A stretch of 64,000 nt of DNA from Isoetes taiwanensis (taxonomy: Eukaryota; Streptophyta; Lycopodiopsida; Isoetales; Isoetaceae). The position numbers and the translations under genes are program-made. This document shows positions 1 through 8,530 of the stretch, piece by piece. Positions within the stretch are counted from its first letter, which is position 1; every line of letters starts with the position of its first letter. The notes below the pieces were generated by a model. It worked only from the letters and a program-made list of their open reading frames with translations, did not search any database and was not told the origin of the DNA. Location of the stretch: positions 7,164,623-7,228,622 of the forward strand of contig JAJEKV010000057.1 in NCBI GenBank assembly GCA_021234155.1, written 5' to 3'.

Positions 1-2110
1 ATAGGGAGTATATTATATTCAAAGAAAAATATGGAGAAGAATTGAAGAAACCAAGCAAAATCTCTAGAACTAAAGGAAGCGTGTCTTTGTGGAGTCTTTG
101 CCTCAAATATGACGAGGCTAACAAAAGGGGTCTCTCATACCACATGACAACTGGTTTCAATTAGCCTTCAGAGGAGGCGGAGTAAGTTTCTTTTGTATTC
201 GGAATACCCCCGCAACCATCCCATCGACATTGCTTGTTCTCTTGCAGATATGGGACACGCAAAAGCGAAATATTTAGCATGTTTGAACGTGGTGAACTGA
301 AAAGTAAAGGAAAGGTCGCCGAGAAGAAAAAGGGTTCTGACGTCCCTAAAAAGGAAATGACCATAACTGTGTGGAGAGAAATGCAGGGCTTTACAGACCT
401 CGACATACTCGAAAGGCTTCTGCAGAAGGTTGTGGACAAAGAATTCACGCTTGAAGAAATGTCAAAAGAGCTGCACAAGTAAGAACTACAAAACATTCTT
501 TCCCGCTTTTGTTAGTTTGGACGTAGTGTATTCCAGAATACACTACGTCTTAATTTGTAAAACAAAGTGTATTCCGGAATACACTTTGGCTTCGGAGTGT
601 TAGCCAAAGTGTATTCCGGAATACACTTTAGCTTCAAGGAGGCAACCAAAGTGTATTCCGGAATACACTTTGGCCTTGGATTGTTAGTTAAAGTGTATTC
701 CGGAATACACTTTAGCTTCGAAGGGTCAACCAAAGTGTATTCCGGAATACACTTTGGCTTGCATGCCTCGGCCACAGCGTATTCTCGAATACCCTTTGTT
801 TACAAAATTTGAGATGCGTGTTCCAGTAAACCGTACTTCCTGTCGAGATGTTTCTTTTCCATGTTTTCGCCCTAATTTAACGTTTTTCTAATGTGGTTTT
901 GTTTTACAGCCAAAAAAATGTCATCACATGTCAAACATGCTTGATGGAACAACTTAACGTTGACAGCTGGGACAGATGTAAAGAACTTTACCCCATCGCA
1001 ACCTCGAACGAAAGGATAGTACAATACGCTCCTAATTTTGAAATTTGGGTAAGTTTAAGAGTTTCTTGTTTTTGGGTTTCTTGTGTTACAAAGGCGATTG
1101 TTTTCGCGAGTAAAAAGAAAAATAAGGACTGGGAGGGCTTCATGCATCTTGTCGGGACGGTAGCGTGAGGAGAGGGCGGCTCTTGGACAAAGGCGTGTTT
1201 TGGACAATGAGCCCTCCGAAGTACGAACACTTTACAATGTTTGATCAAAACAACATGTTACAGTATAGTACACGGTGGATCGCACCAAACCGGGTAAAAC
1301 AATAAAGCCCCAAGATTTTACGTTGGTAGTAGCTGACCTTCCTTACGGTTCAAGCTCAAAGGCGGCCCTTCTGACGACCAGCCTTTTAAGAACTCGAGTT
1401 TAATGCATTCGTCGGCGGCATAAAGAAGATTACCACGGCAAAACATTGGAGGTTGGTTGTATTTCACTCCGGCATGCAGGCGGCCTTGTGGAAGCCAATT
1501 TCAAGACTCATTTTGGTTCCCCACGCAAATTTGGTTATGAAAACATGGTTTGGTAAGCAATTATTCGGAAAACGTTTTCTATACGGAATATGTTAGGAGT
1601 TTCTATTCCGGAATACGTTTCTTTTCTGGCGTACTTAAACCCTCTCTTATGTTTTTGTTCTTAAGGTACAAAACAAACATAAATTACCATGGCGGAGGCC
1701 CTAGGCATTGAGTAAGGTCGAATATCTCCACATTCGCTTCTTGGAGTTTTGATGGAAAGCGTGCAATGGAACACTTCAACACGGCGGCGTGCGGAACTTT
1801 TCGAGCGTGTTGGAGTTTCCGGCGGTTTTTTGCGAAGCTGCGGGACCCTAGTGCGCAGGGAAGAATAGTGAATCACTATCGAAGCCCACGAAGTTGATTA
1901 ACCATCTTCTGGACATGTTCTCACGTCCAGGAGATTGGGTGCTCGACGCATTTTCTGGCTCTGGTACAACTATTGCTTGTGCACTTAAGAAGGGCCATGA
2001 ATTGTGTTGCCATTGATATTGATAAAGGATTTTGTCGGTTTCATCAAAATGAGGCTTTACGCTTTACCAACTCTACGGGGCGAGAATCAAGAGTTTGGGG
2101 CAAAGTCTAA
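1..2110 (+). pseudogene. Decayed beta-class DNA amino-methyltransferase-like gene (N6/N4 MTase fold), 3' part
   Basis: Exon-like blocks with GT-AG borders are visible: up to 181, 248-478, 910-1048, about 1090-1552 and about 1664-2110. The 248-478 and 910-1048 blocks join in frame. The catalytic-type motif DLPYG lies at 1335-1349 and the cofactor-binding motif FSGSGTT at 1951-1971, preceded by GDWVLDA. Catalytic motif before cofactor motif is the permuted order of beta-class N4-cytosine/N6-adenine methyltransferases. Frameshifts near 140 and 1999, plus in-frame stops between the two motifs, make it a pseudogene in this reading. The 5' end is outside the window. The family normally transfers methyl from AdoMet to an exocyclic amino group of DNA bases. 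Substrate cannot be read here, and an RNA-directed relative is not excluded. Confidence 0.6.
521..797. repeat. 42-bp tandem array of palindromes inside an intron
   Basis: Seven units. Palindromes start at 521, 564, 606, 648, 690, 732 and about 774, so spacing is 43 then exactly 42 bp. Units 2-6 share a perfect 24-bp inverted repeat centred on GTGTATTCCGGAATACAC, separated by 18-bp spacers that vary. The first unit has different outer arms (ACGTAGTGTATTC and its complement, 2-nt centre) and the last is degenerate. The array lies in the intron 479-909 of the methyltransferase-like pseudogene. Confidence 0.95.
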
Positions 2111-3247
2111 TTCTGATTTTGCTAAGATGACATCTTGAATCTGACCTCCTTCACAAGCTCCTTGGATGCCGAAGCTACTTTTTGAGTGAAAGAAGTAGCT
2201 CTTGCTGCCTTACGAGAATCAACTACCGACGACAGCGAGAAGCCTAAGTCACGAGGAAAAAGGTGAAAAGATAGCAAATGAGACCAAGCAGAGAGCAGTA
2301 AGAAAAATGAAGAAGACTACAATTTAGATCTTTGACAGACCTTATGCTATGGTTAAGCCACTGATATTTATTATTGATTACCATTTTTGATGTAACACAA
2401 AAATAGTAAAGAAATTATTATTGTTATTTTTTCTAAATTTGTGCTTTTTGTACATCCACCTACAAATAATTTTGTACTCAAATCTCACTTTTGCTATTTC
2501 CACGTGCTTCACTCCAAAAAACCAAAGTCGTGTCCACAAAATACCCCAAAAATAAGCCCAAAAAAAACCTGATACTCCTCAAACTTTCAACCTCTCTTAA
2601 AAAAGGCCATTTTTTAAAATGACGTGATTTTTTTAAAGGAATCTTTGAAACGGGAGTGCTGCAACACTCCCGTTTAATTTGCAACCTTGTTATGATGCAA
2701 TGCTATCACATCTATGAAAAACAACGTTAACCATTTATTGCCTTAACCATTTTTCTTGTCACGTAAACAACGTAAAGGGTGAACAAACAACACCAACAAA
2801 AAGGGCCAAATGTACCACTAAGAAACCACTAACAAGCAATAGAATTTCAACTCTTAAAACATGCTCAAAACGTCCTAAAACAACTACACCAATTAAAACC
2901 AAATCTCCCCTTCTAACCAAACTTCCCCAATGTTATATGGCAACCAAACCACTGGACGACTATGTCACGAAATACCTAACATTCAAATTCACGAGCACAT
3001 GCAACTCTAGCAAGCAAAACCCAAGACCAAATTAGAGAAGAAACCTTCAAAATCTCACGCCCTAACTCTTAGTTAGGTTATAACATTATCCCACTTCTAA
3101 AAAATGTTGGTTGCTTGGTTGGTTTGTTGCCAAATCTTATGTTTTACTCATTCCTCGACGTTGTTTCAGTAACCAAAAACAAATCCAATACGTAATCTGT
3201 CTTTTTATAGACTATACAGTGCCTTGTGAACACAGATTTAACATTAA
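2111..3247. other. No gene recognised
   Basis: AT-rich sequence. Short ORFs only, none resembling a known family or framed by convincing signals. No long repeat partner was noticed elsewhere in the window. Confidence 0.6.
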
Positions 3248-4298
3248 CTTGTAACGATTGCCCGGCATTGCCGGGCATAAATACAAATATAAGTTAATGC
3301 GTGTGGTTTGATTGAATAGTTGATGTCAGATTGAATGAGCAAATTAGATATTGAAAGGTATAATATTCAAGTTCGAACATACCATATGAAGATGATATTA
3401 CCTATTATCTGTTATATATGGAAAGATAAGATTTGGCTATGTGCATCGAACTGTAAATTCTAAGTTGAGGCTCTATGGGATGGCATGGTGCCATGTAGAT
3501 GTTGTTGTGGATGTAGATGTGTGAATTTGAAAGTTTGAATGGTTCGGGGACTGCCTTTTTAGACACATTATGGCTGAAGTGTATGAATAATTGTTCACAT
3601 CATGGTCAATTTCTACTTGTTTTTCTAGTGAGGACACACATATTGGCAATGGTATTTTCATCAAGGATTGCTAAGTGGCATTCTCATGTAGCACAAAAAG
3701 ATGCATTGATTTTTACAGAAACAATAATATGGCATATTCCCTAAAAGTTTTTCATGAACTTGTTTTGGATGGGTGTACAATGAGCAATGAGCAAAGCTAG
3801 TGTTAGCATGACCATAACTAGTATACTCATGCACTACCACATCTCACCACAAATAGTATACTCTTACACTATAGAGATGAGAAAGCTCCAAGGAAAACAT
3901 GTTTCTTAAAAAATAAAGCAAGATAATTATCATAAATTTTGTTGCACTACCTGGAAAAAGATGGAAAGTAGGTATCTAATGAGCTAAAATAAATTATTGT
4001 TTTAGCGTGTGGTTATTTTTGTGGTGGGAGAGTCTTTATAGTCATGCCAAAGCACCATTTATGGTGCAACATTTAAGATAAGATAAGATAAATTTTTACG
4101 TCCACGGGAGACATGTATGCATGTATGTATTACGAACAAAAGTGTCGAGTCCAAATAGACAATGAGCACATTCTTGAGCTAAGAAAATGACAACCTACAT
4201 TCATATCATTTACACGACTCCACACAAACAAGATCCAACACATGAAAACACACTTTCGAGCTACCAGAGGGCAACCCGTCGTGCGCAGCACCTTGTTT
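3248..4298 (-). mobile_element. Possible Helitron-like element or fragment, minus strand
   Basis: On the minus strand the hairpin GCCCGGCAATGCCGGGC (3260-3276) is followed eight bases later by CAAG and then TT. This resembles a Helitron 3' end (hairpin, short spacer, CTRR, T) with one base changed. The other end is suggested by the motif AAGGTGCTGCGCACG read on the minus strand near 4275-4295, which recurs near 53860. No coding capacity. Low confidence because the left and right ends are not proven to belong together. Confidence 0.3.
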
Positions 4299-4498
4299 AG
4301 CTTTTGTTCATGGAAAGAGAAGTTCCTCTTGCTCTACCAACAAACAGAAGTTTTCCAGAAGTTTTTTACTGTCAAATTTTGCCATCAAAAATAAATTTCG
4401 AAATGCTAATTAATTTACATTCCAACCAAAAGCAAAGTCTATGCACCACCAAAGAAGTAACTTCATCACCAAAAGCTCAACTGACAATCCTAAATGAG
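4299..4498. repeat. Interrupted arm of a middle-repetitive family (continues at 17388)
   Basis: The segment ending ...CTCAACTGACAATCCTAAATGAG is contiguous, in a paralogous inverted copy around 49790-49865, with the sequence that here resumes at 17388. It is therefore the left part of the insertion site of the LTR element 4499-17382. Part of it (4320-4446) also matches 45904-46024 directly. Confidence 0.85.
4494..4498. repeat. Target site duplication, left (ATGAG)
   Basis: Five bases directly before the TGTGACGG start of the 5' LTR, identical to 17383-17387 after the 3' LTR. Present once in the empty-site paralogue near 49820. Confidence 0.95.
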
Positions 4499-6036
4499 TG
4501 TGACGGTCCAGAGGAATATACGCCATAAATACGTATATTCCTGGACCATTATCCACGTGGCCTTAACCTATTGGGCACCCGCCACCCAGGACGCACCCGA
4601 TTGGTGCCACGTGGCATCCTAGGTGGACCTAACTTATATAGGCTGGAACCCTAACCCTAGGCCTCTTTCCAGCCCTAGCACCCAGAGACTCATCTACTGC
4701 GTTGAAACCCCGTTTGAACATCGCGTCTAACGTGGCATAGGACCGGTGCGGCGGCCCGTAGGGTAGACTTCGTTCTTGGAGCAAGAGCAGCATCCGTGAG
4801 TCGAAGACCATGGAGGCACCGGATCGGAGGGAGAGCATCGGGAGGCGGTATGTAGAGTAGTAGTTGTGATAGCTCATCCGGAATTAGCATTCCGGATGTG
4901 CTAGTATCTTGTATCTAGAGTAGAGCCATCCTAGAACCCGTATTCAACATCTTGAACCCTAATCAATGAACCCTAACCATTAGTTAGATTTGTATGATTA
5001 GGTTAAGATGTTCTTCTCATGATCATACTTAGGATATGATGATTATGTGATGTTGGTTGATCATGTTTGCTCCTCTTGTATTGGGAAGGGGGGTAGAGAC
5101 CTAGGGCCATATGTAGTATGCTCCTAGAGTAGATCCCTTAGTTCCTATTAGTTGCGGCCTGTGCATAGGAGCCCACCAGGCTATCGAGGCTATGACGAGA
5201 CTCAGCACCACATAACGGGGCTAGATGGAATGTGGAGGGAGGATCCCTGCCGAGTGGGGGCTTCGGGGGATCCCATAGTGGGCTAGGCTTATGGTCGGTC
5301 ACTTCGTGTGGGCCGAGCATGGGTCTGACACCTCCTGGGGCAATGGTGACGCCCTGCCTCTCGAGAGCTGCAAGTGTTGGCTTGGCTCTCATTTTGGGGG
5401 GTTAAATCGGGTACGAATCGTGTGTCGCCCGCGATTCTCTAGCCGCCACGGAACCTCTAGACCACTGGGAAGGGGAGATGCAACCCTTCTCCCTCATCGG
5501 ACCGAGGGAGATGCAACACTGGAGTAGTCAGATGGGTGATGCCATGGGATTTGCGTGTCCGGAAGGCTAGAGTCATGCGAGCCTGATTTAGCCCATCCGC
5601 AAAGTATGCACAGGAGGTGCGGATGGAGTGGTCAACCCTAGCCATTGTTCTATGCCGACCCCGCCATTGCCATGACTCGGTGCGCTCTATCTTGAGGCCC
5701 TAGCGGTCGGGTCATCCTCCTTATGAGTCCGGGCACGGGTAGGAGCTCTCATGTTTTACGGTTTATGCTTATCATCTTTGTAGTGATATATGTGAGATGC
5801 ACTACCCTTCGAGGTAGCACTTATATGTTTGATGCTAGTTCTGACATGTTATCGCTTCCGCTGTTATAGGAGCCCATAGGGGAAGGGCGCGCAAGACACC
5901 TTCGTGTTCCCTCCCCGCACTAGGGATCACCTCAGAGTGCGGGGTAGACGAAGGGCCCGTGCGGTTGTTGAGCCGGACGGGGGATTTCCTGCCAAGTGTA
6001 CGGCTGGGCGCCGTATGTTTAGCAGGGAGCGTCACA
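4499..6036 (+). repeat. 5' LTR of the H3-bearing element
   Basis: 1538 bp, starting TGTGACGGTC and ending GTCACA. Relative to the 3' LTR it lacks 105 bp corresponding to 15784-15888. Near its start lies an 11-bp inverted repeat (AGGAATATACG and complement, 4512-4542). The small ORFs inside it, mostly antisense, have no recognisable product. Confidence 0.95.
4635..4640 (+). promoter_or_regulatory. Putative TATA box of the 5' LTR
   Basis: TATATA in the context AACTTATATAGGCTGG, conserved in the 3' LTR. Transcription would start some 30 bp downstream, near the CCCTAACCCTAGG stretch. Assigned by motif only. Confidence 0.45.
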
Positions 6037-6037
6037 A

Positions 6038-6050
6038 TGGTATCAGAGCA
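6038..6050 (+). other. Primer binding site, initiator Met-tRNA type
   Basis: TGGTATCAGAGCA one base after the 5' LTR. The first 12 bases are the usual plant PBS complementary to the 3' end of tRNA-iMet. Confidence 0.92.
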
Positions 6051-6615
6051 ATGTTCTTGGTTGACCAGGAACTAGCACTGACCATAACCATGAAAGTAGT
6101 CTAACAAGCCTATAGGAGGTGTGAAATAAACATTTCCACCATTGAACCGCGAAAATAGGGGAAAAAATTTTTTCTCCTAGGTAGTGGGTCAGGATTTAGG
6201 CTAAGTGTTAGACGAAGGAATGAGTGAGTCAAATTTATCTTCTAGTAAATTTGGAGTGGAAATTATGCATCAGCGTCAAGTTTCACCTAAAATGGGTCGA
6301 AGAATCATACCAATCGGAGACCCGAGTGAAAAATGGCGCAAATCCATAATTCACACTTCAAACCATTAGAAAATTCGAAAATTTAAGGTATAATACGAAT
6401 TAATACAGGATTAATACATACTTTAATAATTAAATAATTACTAAATATGGTGTAATTAATAAGGGAGGGCTAATAAATAGGGGTAATTATGGTGAGAGAA
6501 TATTCCTAGGGACCCTCCTTTTTAAATATCTGACACCTCATTCTCTCTCTCCAACTTTTCACCTCCACCTCTCTCTTACTCAGCCTTACTTCACCCATTT
6601 CCTGAACCGTAAGAT
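6051..6615 (+). other. Retrotransposon leader with splice-like signals
   Basis: AT-rich untranslated leader turning into a CT-rich stretch (6541-6600). A pyrimidine tract ending in CAG at 6581-6583 looks like a 3' splice site. GTAAGAT at 6609-6615 looks like a 5' splice site and abuts the ATG of the H3-like ORF. No packaging signal can be identified by eye. Confidence 0.45.
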
Positions 6616-7734
6616 ATGGCTCGCACTAAGCAAACAGCCAGGAAGTACAAAGAGCGCCCCACCCTCTCCATGGCGCAAGCGGCAGCGGGTCGACATATCA
6701 ACAAGGTCCCCGAGCACCTTCGGCCAAAGCCAGGAGATGAAGAGTCCCCCGCCAGCAGCAGCAGCAGCAGCGACGACTCCTTTCACGATGCTGAGGAGAC
6801 GTCCAACAGCAGCAGCTCTTCGTCGGCGGGCACGCAGAGAACCGACGAGTCCCGCCACTTCGGGCCCTCGGACACTGAAGTGGAAGAACAGGAGGAGGAG
6901 CAGGCGGAAGTGCAGCAGCAGCAGCACCAAACCCAGGAGGCGGGCCCTTCAGCACCCAAGAAGAAGGGCAAGGAGAAAGTTGCAGAGTGGCCGGAAGAGA
7001 AGGCTGCTAGGAAGAAGCGGGAGCGGGAGCGGGAGCGGAGGCAGCAGGAAAGGAGGACAAAGAGGAGGAACGATGGGCCTCGCCGGACCATCGTTATAGA
7101 GGAGCCTCAACAGGAAGAGGAGGCGCAGGAGGGCGGAGATGGTGAAGAGGAGGAGGAGGAGCAGCAGGGCCCCGACGCGAGACCACCTTACCCTAAGTGG
7201 CCAGAACCACCAAAGGTGGTCAAAAAGCAAAAGGTGGGAGAGCGAGAATTCATGCTCCATCAGGATCGTGAATTCTTGCGGAAAATGAAGGCGTATCAGG
7301 AGTACCTCCGTCGCTGGACGAGGTACAATGACTGGTACTGCCGTCAGGAGGTGCAGCGGGTTGTGGAGGGCGGCAGGCCGAAGAAGAACCAACCCAAGCC
7401 ACCCCCACCTAGACCGGAAAAACCCAAAAGGGTTCACCACGGGCCGAACAGCACGTACGCCCGGGTGTTTAGGGAGATAAGGCACTTCCAGATGTGCACG
7501 AATCTCCTGATAAGGAAGGCGCCCTTCGAGCGTCTCCTTAGGGAAGTAATGCAGGAGTTCCGGACAGATTATAGGGTCATCCCTCTAATGACCCGGGCCC
7601 TGCAAGAGGCCGCCGAAGCAGAGCTGGTGCAGCTCTTCGAGGAAGGGAATCTCTGTGCCATCCATGCTAAGAGAGTTACCCTTATGCCAAAGGATATTCA
7701 CTTAGCACGGAGGATTCGCAGGGAGAGGCCCTAA
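6616..7734 (+). CDS. Histone H3-like protein with long charged linker, encoded inside the LTR element
   Basis: Uninterrupted, intronless 372-residue ORF. Residues 1-10 ([10 protein letters not shown]) match canonical H3, keeping the K4 and K9 positions, but serine 10 is tyrosine. Residues 11-277 are a linker: serine/acidic tract (44-100), basic KR/ER-rich block (115-157), second acidic block (162-187), aromatic Tyr/Trp-rich helix-like stretch (205-250), proline-rich segment (254-270). Residues 278-372 are an H3 histone fold aligning without gaps to H3 49-135 (offset 237). H3-H3' and DNA-contact positions R49, R63, R69, R83, C110, H113, R116, T118 and D123 are kept; K56 is M, Q68 is E, F84 is V. 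EIRHFQ, TNLLI, APF, ALQEAAE and RVTLM recall plant CENH3, but loop 1 has H3 length. ATG context is good (G at -3 and +4). Probably a nuclear, H4-pairing histone variant; role unknown. Confidence 0.93.
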   Translation: MARTKQTARKYKERPTLSMAQAAAGRHINKVPEHLRPKPGDEESPASSSSSSDDSFHDAEETSNSSSSSSAGTQRTDESRHFGPSDTEVEEQEEEQAEVQQQQHQTQEAGPSAPKKKGKEKVAEWPEEKAARKKRERERERRQQERRTKRRNDGPRRTIVIEEPQQEEEAQEGGDGEEEEEEQQGPDARPPYPKWPEPPKVVKKQKVGEREFMLHQDREFLRKMKAYQEYLRRWTRYNDWYCRQEVQRVVEGGRPKKNQPKPPPPRPEKPKRVHHGPNSTYARVFREIRHFQMCTNLLIRKAPFERLLREVMQEFRTDYRVIPLMTRALQEAAEAELVQLFEEGNLCAIHAKRVTLMPKDIHLARRIRRERP

Positions 7735-7968
7735 GCCTCAAATTTTGTAAATTTTGTAGAAAAGTTAAAATTTTCATGTAACTGTATTTTCTTATTAATA
7801 TAAAAGTTATTTCCCTCTGTAATTAGAAAATGTTGGATGCTTGAAATCTAGGAAATAGAACCCAATTGTAGTAGAATTCTTCATAGCACGCTTAAGAATA
7901 CCTTAGAAATCATGACTACAACGAAATTTTGGCAAAAAAATCATCAAAAAAAGCAAAAATCGAGGCAA

Positions 7969-8034
7969 CCGGGTGAGACCGCGCTAATGGCCTCTGCGTC
8001 CGCGACGCGGGCGCGTTTCACGCGGATTCACCCG
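7969..8034 (+). repeat. GC-rich hairpin element, copy 1
   Basis: CCGGGTGAGACCGCG on the left and CGCGGATTCACCCG on the right form an imperfect stem. The interior contains the palindrome CCGCGACGCGG. The same arrangement recurs at 8171-8230. Confidence 0.8.
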
Positions 8035-8170
8035 ACTGCCCCAAAAGCATGCTTTTAGATGTCTGTTTTGCTCAAAATAAGTTGCTAGTTAGGTTAGAAT
8101 CGGCCCAATTAGCCATGTTAGCATCTTTAAACTCCCAAAAATGACCAAAAATGGCTCCAAAATAGGCTAA

Positions 8171-8230
8171 CCGGGTGAGACCGCGGCAAACGCGTCCGCG
8201 ACGCGGAGGCCATCCGCGCGGATTCACCCG
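8171..8230 (+). repeat. GC-rich hairpin element, copy 2
   Basis: Same left arm, CCGCGACGCGG core and right arm as 7969-8034. The sequence between arms and core differs, so the stems and the core are what is shared. Confidence 0.8.
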
Positions 8231-8530
8231 TGTCAGCCCATTTTTGACCTAAATTAGCCAAATTTGATCCAACAAATTGCCATGTAGTGTTTCTTGCTTT
8301 GTTTTGCTTAAGTTTGCACTTCATGGTAGCTCAATTGGACACCCAGAGCCATAGAACCAAGGCCTTCCTAGGTAGGTACCTTTTTGCACGAACCCCGAGG
8401 TCAACCATAGTCTATAAAAAGAGGTCTCATTTGCCATTTTTTCTTCTACAGAACTGCTCCCAGCCCCTTAGGCGATTTTCTGATCCTTCACTGATCTTTG
8501 CAAGCCATTTTTTGCACCCTTTACTACTCA

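Larger units (their letters stand above)
7735..8530 (+). other. Spacer between H3-like gene and ORF2, with promoter- or splice-like signals
   Basis: Starts with a T-rich possible 3' UTR (7735-7830). It then holds two copies of a GC-rich hairpin-forming element, listed separately. TATAAAAA at 8413-8420 lies about 118 bp before the ORF2 ATG. A strong pyrimidine tract ends in TCTACAG at 8445-8451, resembling a 3' splice site. ORF2 could thus be expressed from an internal promoter or by splicing; the sequence does not decide. Confidence 0.45.

Noticed and set aside
521-797. CRISPR array
   Set aside because: Regular spacing and palindromes are suggestive, but the spacers are only 18 bp and related to each other, the context is a plant intron, and there are no cas genes.
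4648-4660. Telomere repeat CCCTAACCCTAGG in the LTR
   Set aside because: Only two degenerate units, present in both LTRs as part of the element.
4629-5645. Small ORFs in the LTRs, repeated at 15972-16992
   Set aside because: Antisense or out of frame between the two LTR copies, no homology, interrupted differently in each copy.
6586-7485. ORFs in the other five frames over the H3-like gene (up to 178 codons)
   Set aside because: Shadows of a GC-rich, repetitive coding sequence; leucine/serine or arginine-rich with no known motif.
6616-7734. Host histone H3 gene that merely flanks the retroelement
   Set aside because: It lies inside exact LTR, PBS and PPT boundaries and the site is shown empty by a paralogue, so it moved with the element. 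A one-off capture by this copy remains possible.
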